DNA from: Rostratula benghalensis
Lineage: Eukaryota; Chordata; Aves; Charadriiformes; Rostratulidae
Assembly (NCBI GenBank): GCA_013399305.1
Contig: VXAI01000015.1
Span: 40,702 to 104,701, forward strand
Length of the DNA: 64,000 bases
Reading direction: 5' to 3'
Below, in pieces: positions 13,125 to 24,700 of this stretch. The translations under genes and the position numbers were made by a program. Position 1 is the first letter of the stretch. Every line of letters begins with the position of its first letter. The notes beneath the pieces are model-generated. The model made no database searches and was not told where the DNA came from. It saw only the letters and a program-made list of their open reading frames with translations.

Positions 13125-16100
13125 AAGGCAAAGCAGGCTTTTTACCTGATAATCATGGATCCTTTTTAATGCAGCTGAAGAGTCCACCTGTCTCTCTGAA
13201 GAGCAGCCATAATCCTTTGGTCCAGATCATATTTCAGAAAGAGACCACTCCATCACATACATAGTTTATTTTGACTGCAAAACATCTGCATAGGCTCATG
13301 AAAAGCTTTTCTCTTATCTAGGAGAGCTCAGGTCATCTGAAAATGGAAAATTATGAAGTGATTTAATTTTTCCCTTCCTATATTAATTGCTGCTCTCAAT
13401 GTAAGCCAAAGACAAGCCACCCAATTGAGCATTCCTTTGCTATTTACTCTTTGGTATGTTATCATTTTGTGCCCTGAGACTGTATCAAATGGAGAGAGGC
13501 ACCACTGTCACTGTTAAAACCACATTAGTCTTGCTTTGGTGATGTTCAAAGTTGGTTTTTTTTCCTAGAACTCAGACCTCCACTTTAATGTGCTTCCTGC
13601 CTGCCTTGTGGTTCACCCCACTTGCACAGTAGTGACTTGTACATTGATGTGACTGCGAAGTTGATTGTAGTTTGGCAACAGAGATGTCTGATATGAAAGA
13701 AGTTACAATTTGCCAGCTGTGGACTCTAAAACTGCAAAGCTGAGCCAGCTATATTAGCTTGATTAATTGCATTCCTAGCTGTGTGAACTGGAATACCAGG
13801 AGTCTCAAAAAGGGTGTGTAGGAAGGAGAAATTCCATGAAAATTATTTACTTTACCATGTTTACATATCGGGAGTAGGGATGGTTGGGTCTCTTCTTGGG
13901 AGTCTTACTTAAGTTAAGCCACATGAGCTCAGGGAGCTCAGCCATATCCATCCTGCTGAGGAGCCGAGTTTCTGTTGCATCTGCTTTCATGTAATTTGGT
14001 TTCAAAACCCAAGAAAGTGTTGAGGCATCATCTCTGTGTGAAGCATGGTCTCCTGCTCTCATCGTAGCGAGAAGGTTTGTTGCTTCCCATTGGAAGCCAT
14101 TCGCTCTTCCACACTGATGATTGCTCTTACCTGGTTTTCCCACTGCCAGCTCCCTTGGCCCAGCCTGGCCCACTGGTGAGCCCTGTATTATGTACATGAT
14201 AATGTAGGGAGCTTTACCCTTGTCCCTAAGCATTTTCTTCTCCATTTTATCTCTCTGTCATCCTGATTTCCTCCAACTGTGTTTTTCCTGTAGTTCATCC
14301 GTTCCTCTTGTGGACTGTTATTTTTGTTCCGTCGCCCTTCATCCTGCTTTCCCATTCCCATAGACTTATTACAGGATCACAGTGCGGCCTTTCCCTCTTC
14401 AATGCTATTTGACCATAGACAACAGTGACTTCCAATCCATCTGCCAGTCTTGTCCTGACAAATACAAAAGGAATTTCTCCGTTTGCAATCAGGATGCAAG
14501 TAACCCGGGTGGATTTGAGCCCAGGGATTACAGCCAGAACAATAATGCCTTTGTAATGCTGTCGGGATTATTCCTCTCCCATGGAGTAAAACCTGAAGAG
14601 CAATACCAAGTCTTCAAGCAAACAGAATCTCCAGCTGTCAGTGCTTTTGCTTCCTCTGGAGGCAGACACATGCCTGTCCAAATACAATATGCCGGAAGAC
14701 TGATACTTGGCATCTTTATGACTATTGAAACATGCCATGGTTTTGAAACCCTTTGAAAGGGATGGAGACATAGTAAGGGGAAAGGAAAGGTTGTAAATGA
14801 GGGCTAGACAGTTCATCTGCTGTTGAGGACAGGTTCCTGATTAAGTATCCTGATTCTCAGCCCAGTCCAGCTTCGATTTTACTGTGCTTTGGCAAACTGT
14901 TTGTATGATGTCATACTTACCCGAGACGATTCTGTTCCTGCAAGTGCAGGTGAGAGAAATAATAAAGAGTAAGAAACTAGTGCCAAGAGATCTGCTGCAA
15001 AACACCACGGAATCTTTGTACCTTCCTGTCAACAACTTGCTGGAGACTTTTTTTTAATGGGCAGTTTTCACTCATTTCAGTCTCAAGCTCCTTTTATAGG
15101 CTGTGCTCTTTAACTGAAATAGAAATACACTCTTCTGAGTTCAGGGCAGGCAATGCAGCCCCTGTTTGTTTGAACAGGATTCTTAATTTTTTCAAAAATT
15201 TTCTTTACACAAGTGAAGCCAAAAAGAATTGACTGAGCCCTTCCCCCCAAAACACTCATGCATTTTCTCACATGCATGCATTTTGATAGCACTTTTAAGG
15301 AAAGACAGGATTTTACCCTTGCAGGCAGTGCTGTATTTGTCATTGCACACTGGAACTGGATCCACCTCCCGCTGCCAGCCACAGGCTACTCCTCTGCTCC
15401 AGAATCCCACTGGTGTGAGGAGGGAAGCGCAGCTCCCCTCTGGCTTGGCCACTGCCGGAATCACAGGGGTGGTTCTGACTTAGCTCTGTCTGTGGAAGCA
15501 GCGAGCGTGCACATTACATAATATAATCCTCGTGTCTTGAGGATTCAGGCCTGTCCTCTTTTGTGCTGCCAGATGGAAGAAGAGCCACGCTCTCTCTGGA
15601 GAGATGTCCCTGCACATCTCGCTGCTCAGCCGTGCTGGAATTATGTGCTTTTCTCTACAGCCGGGCACTGTTATTCCCTGGCATTTGGCTCCAGAATAGC
15701 TAGCTCTTTAGTATGCAGTGGATGCTATGCAGCCACTGCGATCCCAAGATTAATTTGTCTAGAAAAGGAGATACATGAAAAACCTCCAAAATGAATTTGT
15801 GAGGAGGATTCACTCCAGATTCTCTGAACACCCAAGGTTTGTTCCCAGTTGAAACCCAAACACAGGTGTCACGGACAGACAGGTTTCTGATTTGTGCTCT
15901 CGCTCTGTCCCATTCCATTGTTTTTTTCAGTCACTGCTGCTTTTTTGCTCAATTCTGTAACATGGCCCCTGCCTGCATTGTTACTGCCTCTGTTAGTCAA
16001 GCCGTTTCTTGCCCTGATCCCTGAAGTGCTCTCCAAAGTGATGAATCACATCTGCACTAGTGAGTCCTTTCTCACTAATGAGGCATCTGCTCCAAATTCT

Positions 16101-18133
16101 GCAGTGCTCGGTTGGTTGAGGCAAGGAGCTGCAACCCACCTGTAGACAGCAGTGTCACTACAGTCCTCAGGAATAGCTCAAAAGACCCCAGGGAGGGCTA
16201 GGCAGGAAACTTCCTCACAGCAATGCCTCGTCAGCACCAGCTGCAACTCCAGACATGGAAGCTTCTATAGAACGAATGTTACATCCTGACAGAATTCACT
16301 TCCCCAGGACAGAGAGGTACTGAGAAATGTTTATTTCAGCCTCCTGCTATCTCTGAGCTTCCTGGCCAAAGGAGCCTTTTAGCAGCCACAGCTCCAGCAA
16401 CACAGCTGCAGTAGGGAAAGCCAGGGCTCGTGTTCATCCAGCCATGGGCAGTGGTTCTGCACTGCTGATACCAAACAGGAGCAGCCAGTTCTGGGGGGAA
16501 AAACAAACCCCTAAAACCCACCCAACCCTATCCCCAAAACCCCAAAAGGTACCTTAGGAACTGAAGTGACACTGCAGATATGAATGGGAAATTGCTGCTC
16601 AATAAATTGTACCCATCACAAGCCCCTTCAACAGCCCGTTTAGCCACTACAACGGGTGCTGCCAAGTGTCCAAAGCAGGAAAGAAGCAGAGGGACCAGCC
16701 TGTCCTCTCTGCCATCCTGAGGATGGATGGAGGGCACCTTGTGCAGGAATTGTGCCTGGCTGCTGTGCATCTGGTGCTGATAGCGGAGCTGAGAGCACAG
16801 AGCACTCTGAGCCGGGGCCACAGTGTAGCTCTCCTTCCGTGGCAGCATTGCCCTGAGCAGCGCTTGTGACTGTAGTGGTAGGGGCACAGGCTGTAACGGG
16901 ACCCCAGGCTGCAGAGAGAAGTTGCACTTGAGTTGTTGCAGAGAAGACTCTGTCATCTCATAGTAACTGCTGTGCATGTGCCAGCAAGAGCAGAGCTAGC
17001 ATGAGTAAGCTTATTATGCGATAATCACACCTTCATCTTTCTGGGTACATAAACTGCTGAGGTATCCGAGTCTGGCAGTGAGGCACAATCACTGTCTGAA
17101 GATGAGCAAGAAGGAGCCGTGTCTATTCCTCATTGGGAGCATATGTCTGACTTGACACCGTTATCTTTTACTGTTTTTAAACAGAACTTCATTATTGAAC
17201 CACCTGCTGCCACTTAATTACCTGTGTTTGATTACAAAGATGCTAAGTAATTGGCTTTTTAGGTACAAGCTCTTTTATTTTTATATGCTTTTAAGACATG
17301 CCCTAACAAAGCAGCCTCCTATGTCCATTTCAAAATTTCCCCTGTGGGCTATGTCGGACAGGCAGAGGCTGGGTGCCCAGCCTTCTCTCCTGAATTTTGG
17401 GAAATCTGGGATTTGGATCAGGGTTCACCGATAAGACCTAGGGGTGCTGACCTATAGAGCCGGTATTCCCCCTGGTGCCGTTTCGGTAGGCTGAGCGCCC
17501 AGGCGGTGGGCTCCGGTTCCCTCAGCGTGCTGGCTCCCGCTGATGAGTGGAGGGACCTTCCGAGGGACAGGCGTGGGATGTCACCCTGCGGGGCAGGGGT
17601 GTTCGCCTTCCCGGCTCTGCCCTCGCAGGTACTCGCCTCCTTCCCTGGCAGACGCGGGAGTCCCGGGGGCCAGGCCTCCCCCCCGGGACGCCGCCGGGGG
17701 CGATGATCCCGCGGCCCCGGCCCGCCGTCGCGCCGGGGGGCTGCGGTCCCGCGGTTCCCCCCTCCCCGCCGTGCCCGGGGCCGCCGGGCCCTGCCCGCCC
17801 GCCGCGCTGCGGGAGCGCCGCCCGCCGCCGCCCGCACCCCCTCGGCGGCGCCGCTTCGCTGCCGGCGCGCCCCGGCCTGGGCCGGCCCCCGGCAGGGGGA
17901 GGCCCCGGCTCACCTGGAGAGGCGGCGGCGCGGGGGGGAGCCCCGGCGGGGGGACGGTGCCCGCCAGCCCCCGCCGGAGCGCCCCTTCCGCGGCCTTTGT
18001 CTGCACTGTCACATGGGCCGCGGTGCGGGATTTAAGCGGGTCTCCGCAGGACATGCCGTGAGCGGCGCGCCGCAGCCCTGCCCGCAGCGGCAGCGCTCCG
18101 CCCGGCCGGGGATGCGGCTCTAGCGGCCCCGCG

Positions 18134-18736
18134 ATGAGCGGCTCCTCCATGGCGAAGAGCGAGTCCCGCACTTCGCTGCTGAAGGCGGCGGGGAGCCGGA
18201 GGGCGGCGGGCGCCCAACCCCAGCCCCGCGGCAGCCGCGCCCGGGACGGCAGAGGACAAGGCGGGCAGGCGGGGAGGGAGCAGGACCAGGAGCCGCTCCC
18301 CGGGGAGCCCAGTGCCCGCAGGCCGCTCTGCCACCCGGGCGCCCGGGAGGACGGAGCGAGGGGTGCGGGGAAGCTGTCACATGGACGGGGGGAGAGCCAG
18401 CCGGAGCCGGCGGAAGGAGGTCCAAGGAGAGGCAGCGGCAAGGAACCGGTGCGGACATCCAGGCATCACCACCACCTCCCGCCGCACGCCAGCCACGGTC
18501 ACCCCCAGGACCAGCATCAGCTCTCAGACAGGGATGGGGAGGAGGCAGAGGAGGACTTTTTCTTCAGTCACAGGCAGAGGTCCAGCAGAGAGTCCCTGAA
18601 GCTCTCGGAAGGCGCTTCACCTCTGTCCAAATCCAGCAGCAAGTACTCCACCAAGTCCAGCGGCAGCGATCGGTCGGTGGAAGCGGACCCCCTTTTCCAC
18701 CAGCTGCACCCCATGCTCAGCTCGGTCTTTGGCCAG
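18134..18736 (+). CDS. CABP1: CABP1 caldendrin-specific first coding exon
   Basis: 201 codons ending in phase 0 at CAG|gtaagg. It begins [19 protein letters not shown], matching the conserved AKSES-TSLLKAA block of mammalian caldendrin, and ends [11 protein letters not shown], which also matches. Between them lies a low-complexity basic, Ser- and Gly-rich linker. A His-rich patch at residues 111-123 is something I do not recall in mammals. An acidic patch follows at 136-141, then a Ser-rich segment at 150-180. The human protein has about 57 further N-terminal residues that have no counterpart here, because an in-frame stop precedes this ATG. Confidence 0.93.
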
Positions 18737-21700
18737 GTAAGGGGCAAAGCGCCTCTCGCCCACTCCCTCCCTCCTGCCTGCCAGCCCTCCGCGCCCCCTC
18801 CTCCTGCCCACTCTCGGACCTCCGCCTCCTCGTCCCGGAGCCCCCGGCGCCTCCGGGCGCAGCCCGCAGCTGTAAATGCACTGCTTCCTGGCCGCCCCTG
18901 CCCAACTTCTCCCGGCGATGCGGCACCGCCGGGGCGCTGCGGGGCCGGCGCCGGCACCGAGGAGAGCTCCGCGCCGGGGAGGGGGCGCGGGTCGGAGCCG
19001 CCCGCAGACCCCCGCCGCCCGCCCGCCCCGCCGGGCGCTGTGGAGGGCGCTCTCGGTGGTGCTGGCGGGGGGAAGCGCTGGTGCTTTCCCTGTCGCCGGG
19101 GGAAGTTGTGGCTCTGCCTGCTGAGGGTGAGAGTCAGAGAAGCGGATTTTTAAAATGTATTTACTTATTAGATTCCATCTCTCTGGCTCCCCGCCTTGCT
19201 TTGCTGTATTTGTTTACATCTCCTTATGGTACATTTCTGTACAATCAGCATATGAATCATTTCTGATGGCAGAAGCTGTCAGGAGAAGGTAGTGGGGAGA
19301 ACGACAAAAAAAAATCCTGACCCAATTCCGAAGCCTTCCCAGTCACTATGTTAGGATGGAACAGATGCTTTCGGTGTTTGCAAGCTCTTTCAGCACAAAG
19401 CTGTCGCTTTAACTGCTTCTGGTAGTGAAATTACCCAACACGGCTACCCTCTAAAAATGAAAAGGCAGAGGGAGACTGGATAAAAATTTTGGTTTAGAGC
19501 CATTTAGGGATGTTACTGGGAGATGTAATCTCCAGGAAGATTAATGTAACTGCAATCTCCCAGAAGCACAATTATAGGTATAAGCCAGAAGCCCGGGCAG
19601 CTGAGTTCCAGCCCTGGAAGTGATCGATTAAACCAGATTTATGATTTGTGGGGTTTGTTGTCGTTGGGTCTTTTTTTTCTGTTGTTTGAAAGCAGGTTGG
19701 GAAGCTTTGCAGAGTGCCCATTCAAGTCAAGATTATGGGGAGAATGAAAGGAATTTTTGTAACTGGGTGGAAGGAAGTGACACACCTATATTTCTTTAAT
19801 GACAAGAAATATTATCTACTTCTGTTCATTTTGACTTCTTCAGAGGAAAATCAAAGCACGTTTGTTTTCCTCAACAAGTTTGCACCCTCACTGACAGTCT
19901 GCCATTTATGAATGTTACAGTTGTGTTTAACTCAGAATGAGTATTACCCTCCCTGTGCCAATGGTGTACCACCAGAAGTCTAGAGTAAAATTTCGTAGCA
20001 GCAATAAGGAAGGGCCTGGTGAGTGGCTTGGTGCTCAACCAGGTAATAAAAAGCAAAATTCTAGCACCAGGCTTTAAAATCTGTGAGCTCCGCTCTGTCT
20101 TAGCTGTCTGTGTAGTTCTGAAAAAAGTGGAGATGTGTCTGAGAACAGATTTTAAGTCTATGGAGCTTTCTGTCCCCAAAGTGTCAGAAATACAAACAAA
20201 TCCATGCCAGGGCTCCCACTCACAGAAAGCTCTCTGGTTAATGAACTCAGTTCTTACCTGAAGGGTATCTTTATTTTACCTGCTTTGCTGCTTGCATTCC
20301 AGTGTCATAAGACACTTGTGAAAGCTGTAAACTTCACAAAAATTAATTGCAGTGTCGAACAATACCCCTTACAGAAAAGAGACAGATACGATTCTAGTTT
20401 TCATCCTTTCACTGGGTACATTACACCAGTGCTTATAACAAACACCAACATCTTTCTTGGAGTGGAACATTATTTATTGCCATTTCTCATTGTATTTATC
20501 TCTCACTTGCTTTGTTTGAAGTAACTATGAGAGAATGACCATCTGGTGGAGATTTTAGGACTGGCTTTTAGGAGTGGGCTGTACAGGAGATTTGTGGATG
20601 CAAGAAGGGAACCTATAATACGGGATACACAAAGGGCTGGTTACAGGAAAGGAGATATGAAGAATTTTTGGTAGTAATACCAAAATTCTGGGATGAATAA
20701 AGGCCCGAGGATAAGAACTGTGGAAATTCTGTTGTGGAACTGAATTATGGAAATTTCTTTCTGTGGATGAAGAAACAAATGCTAAGCTTGGTGTAAAAAT
20801 GGGAGTAATGTTTTGAGACAGGCAACGACTTAACCTGCAGGAGCCCAAGTTGCAGCCTGGGCTAAGGCAGGGTCACAGGTACAGAGACATCCAGAGTTGC
20901 AGTATAAGGCTGCAGGTTCTGTGACACCAGTCTGCTCCACATTGTAATTAGTAGAAAGCAACAGCTCAGCAGACCATTTATTTGTATTTAATACAAGAAC
21001 TTCTCTCCAGCCCCCACGGCCCACTGTGAAACAGTTAAAACAGTAATTTTGCAGTACGTAGAAGGAGAGGAGCACAGTGATGCATGGCTGCAGCAGCAGA
21101 GCACTGTGGTCCAGCAGCACCAGTACATCTTGTCCCAGCTCTACAGATGTGGAACATCACCCTCTTGTTCCACGGTGGTGCAGTGATGTGGTCACAGATG
21201 CAGACATTACAGCGGTACAAGCAGATAGGCAGAGAAGATTGCAGGGATGACTTCACGGAGGATGTCGTTATTACAGGAACAGCAGAAAGGAGCAGCCCAG
21301 GACCACAGGGCTGTGGCTGAGGGAGACAGATTTGTGGCTGTGCAGAAAAAAAGACGGCGTGAAGGCAGAAGTGCCGTGTTTATATAACCAGCACAGCAAT
21401 AGAGTGCACTGTGGGTGTGTACTCCAGGAGAATGCTAAGATACTGCCAGGATACAGCATGCAGTGTTATTTTATTAATTAGGCTCATGCTAGATTGGTGC
21501 AGTGATGTTCTAATATAATAAAGCAATAATACTCTTTGAGGGCATTTTACCATTTTGTAATTGAGTGGTACACAAATTAACAAATGTAGGGTGGTGTAAT
21601 GATGTATTAGTATAAGCCAAGATGTCATCTTAGTCTAATGACATGTTTCATGCTGGACTGGGGAAGGCAGCTGCAGAAAAGCACTCTGCTGTGGAGTTTA

Positions 21701-24700
21701 TACCAGGTTAGCATGCAGTGCTGCACAGCACCGACAACGCAGTGGCGTGGTAACGCAATCCTGTGGCAGAACAGAGATGTGATACTGGTGCCATGCGGTA
21801 GGAGTTTGGCAGTGCACGGGTGTGATAATTGTGGAGCGTTGTAGCCTGACAGAAGAGTTTAACAGTCTAATGATGTAGTAATACAATATTCCAGAAGGGA
21901 GCTGGTCTGTCCAGCAGTGATTACTTCTGGTGTGACATTCGCAAAGGGCTGTGCTGATCTGGCAGCACCATCCCCTTGTACCAGAAAGCAATGAGTGAGA
22001 TGTTGCCACCGTGCCGCAGTTTCGGAAGCACGGCTGTGAGTTAGCACAAGGGCAACGCCACAGAGTGACACGGTGACAGGAGTGTAGTGTGAGTACGGGC
22101 TGGCTGTACGGCGCGTGTGATCGTGGGGTGGCCGTGTTTTAAAGTGGTCCTGCAGCGGCGGTAGCTGGGTGCAGTGTGAGAGCAGTGCAGTGACTCACGG
22201 GTGTAACTGGCAAGGGACGCATGTGTGAAAATGCTGTAAAGTGGGAAAGTGGCAAGGAAAGTGAGCGTGGGGAGAGTGTTTCATATAATTTTGGCCTGGT
22301 AGCAGGATAGTGTTGGAGTGGCCAAGTGGCAATGGAGTGTCACGGAGCAAAAAGGAGCATGCTGTCACCCCAGCAGGGCAGTACAGATAGTGTGATGGTC
22401 CTACAGCACTGATAGTGTGATACAGGATGCAGTTTAGCAACAGTGTGGTATCAAGCGGTCACACGTCCATAACAGCAGAGGAGCTGTGATCCCTTGGCAG
22501 CTGGGATGGTGGTGAGGTGGCAGCCTGGCAGCAGGACAGAGTTTATTAATGTGACAACAGTAGTAACAGCAGGACAGAGACTGGGACAGCAGTGGGGTGG
22601 CAGCAGGGACCACGATGCAATAGTTTTGTGGCAGCAGGATTCCCAGGGCAAGAGAGATGTGGCAGCAGTACCTATGGTGCAGCGGGAGCTTGGCACCGGG
22701 CTTGGGCACAGAGAGGTATGGGTACTGCGGCACAGAAGCCTGTCACTTCTCCTCCCTTCATTCCTGCTGTGTGTGCCACAGTGCAGCCCTAGCTGGCACC
22801 TTTAAGAAGAGCTTTTTCTGGGCCTTTGCTATGAAATATTAATTTGTAAGCGATGCTGCCATGTGAGACCTGACTGTTTTCAGAGCCGTTTAGCTTTCAC
22901 ACCCTGCCCAACTGTTAAATTTTTCAGTGAAGTGATTCCCCAACAGTTTTCTGTCAATTGCCTCTGGTAGCATGGGGATCAGAGGGGTCAAGCAATGCCG
23001 TAGGGAGTCATTAAATATTTACAGGCTTCTGCTGTTAGCATTGTGGCCAAAGGGGCCTTTGTATTTCTATTTGTACAGGGACTTAAGAGCCTCTCCTATC
23101 TGCACCGTCTCCCATTCCTGCTTTAATGTCAGCGTCCACATTATCATTAAAAGAGGGAAGAAATCTTCCTGCATTTCCTCTATATTTTTCTTTTTCTTGT
23201 CCTGCTGCATCTTCCTTTACTGAAGGGCTTTAGTTCATCTGAACAGGTCTCAATGGGCCTTGGAGCAAACCGGGATGACAGAAGTGGCCCTGTGCTGGGT
23301 CCTGATGTGTCCCCAGGCTGTTTGTGTGGGAAGCGGGTGTCAAGAACATTCTCCTCTAAACCAGCCGGGAGCGGAAAGAGAAAAAGTGCCCTGTCCAGAC
23401 CCCCCCCTTCTGGTCTCCTTGCCCGCAGGATGACCTCGTTCCCTCCAATGGCTTTGGCTCAGCTGATTATGATGGGAGTTTTGCCCGAGAGCAGTCGCTG
23501 CGCCAGGACCATGTTTGGAGCTCCACCGGCAAAGAGCTGCGGAGCCCCAGCCCGTCCAGCCGAGGGAGAGGGGTTGATGGCTCAATCATGGAAGTTTTTC
23601 AGTTGCCCCCATGTATTGGCGAGGGAGGCTGCAGCATGTCGGGCTGTGCTGCAGCCGTGATGCCAGCAATGGAAGCTTTCGGGTGTTGCGCTGTGGGATG
23701 GCAAAGGTGAAGGTGAAAGGTGTGGGTTTGCAGGTGCTGGCATGCAGTTCGTACCATGCTATAAGGCAAGTGAAGCAGCGGTGTGTCAGGGCTGGTGGCA
23801 AACTGGGGACAGTCTCTAACAGCTACGCATTGACCACGTTAAAACAGCACAGTAATTGGGGGTGAAGAGACTTCTACCGCAAAACGACCAACCGCTGTAG
23901 TGGTGCTGATCCCATTACATAGTCTCAGCTCGCTGGTACGGAGCATGGGTGCGCAAGTTGGGAAGAAAAAACCCCAGAAGCGGCACCGGATCCTTCCCCG
24001 ACTTTTCCTCCTCTTTTACGGCACCTCTGAATGTATATTCCGTCCCCGAAGAGGTCCTGACCGGGCGCGGCTAGGGAAGGGTGTCCCCGGGGGATAGTCC
24101 TGCAGCCGGCGGTACGCCCCGAGCTGCTGCTGCCGGCCCTTCACGGCCCTTCTCTCCGCCGCGGGGGACCCTCCCGCGGGGCTGCCCCGGGACGGCAGCG
24201 GCTCCGCCTGCTTTTCCCCCATCCCCGTCCCGTCCGGTCCGGTCCCGCCGCGCTCGGCGGCCCCAGGGCGCCCCCTGCTGCGGGCGGCGCTGCGCGGCCC
24301 GGCCGCCGCTTTCCCTCCCCGGGGCCGGTGCGCCCTGGGCACCCCGGGCATGCCCGGACCGCCGGTGAGGGTGTCGGGCCCAGGGATTGACCCGTGGTTG
24401 CCGTTATGTAGGCGAGAGCCGGTCCGGTCGTCCCGCAGATATCCAGGCGTGTATTTGCGGGGGTCTGAGTACCTGTGCAGGGGCTTGTGCAGCCTCTGTG
24501 CTTCCATCCCTGCATGCGTTGGCACAGCCGGTGTCCATGCGTGTAGCCTGACGTTAAAGAGGCTTTGTACAAATGTCTTGTCTGTGTACACACAGCCTGC
24601 ACACGTCCAGCCTCTCCGTGCCTCTGCATCCACCTCTATACACGCATATGCGTTTCTGTGCTTAAAACGACCGACGTATTCATCCATCCCTGCCTGCAGA

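Larger units (their letters stand above)
1..17480. other. Region upstream of CABP1, mostly non-coding
   Basis: About 17 kb before the CABP1 CpG island. It is AT-balanced and CpG-poor, with many short chance open frames, none of which I recognise as a known protein on either strand. Supported contents are a CR1 LINE fragment, several simple repeats, and short candidate exons near 0.4, 3.3 and 8.8 kb, all listed separately. In mammals POP5 and RNF10 lie upstream of CABP1; no segment here resembles my recollection of either. Conserved enhancers may be present but cannot be told from one sequence. Confidence 0.6.
17480..19110 (+). promoter_or_regulatory. CABP1: CpG island, promoter of long CABP1 (caldendrin)
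   Basis: Base composition changes abruptly to very GC- and CpG-rich at about 17.48 kb and returns to normal by about 19.1 kb. The island brackets the caldendrin first coding exon (18,134-18,736), so the transcription start should lie in its upstream half. I see no convincing TATA box. An in-frame TGA at 18,059 closes the frame above the chosen ATG. A partial match to the REST/NRSF element lies inside the island at 19,046. Long spurious open frames cover the island on both strands, as expected for such composition. Confidence 0.85.

Noticed and set aside
13847..14245. 132-codon minus-strand open frame
   Set aside because: No known resemblance; length expected by chance in a 64-kb window.
14382..14756. 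124-codon plus-strand open frame that reads rather protein-like
   Set aside because: Cys- and Asn-containing but matches no family I know; single frame without clear splice sites or CpG enrichment. Kept out for lack of support.
16528..16977. 149-codon minus-strand open frame
   Set aside because: Overlaps equally open frames on the other strand; Gln/Ser/Leu-rich with no motif.
1..17480. Search for POP5 or RNF10 upstream of CABP1
   Set aside because: No segment resembles either protein as I recall it; they may lie outside the window or have moved in birds.
17418..18441. Overlapping minus-strand open frames of 139, 286 and 112 codons over the CABP1 island
   Set aside because: Low-complexity Pro/Ala/Arg composition, antisense to the caldendrin exon; composition artefacts.
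21859..22733. Cys/His-rich minus-strand frames that superficially resemble zinc fingers
   Set aside because: The CCHIS-like strings come from the degenerate tandem repeat and lack the C-X2-C...H-X3-H spacing of zinc fingers.
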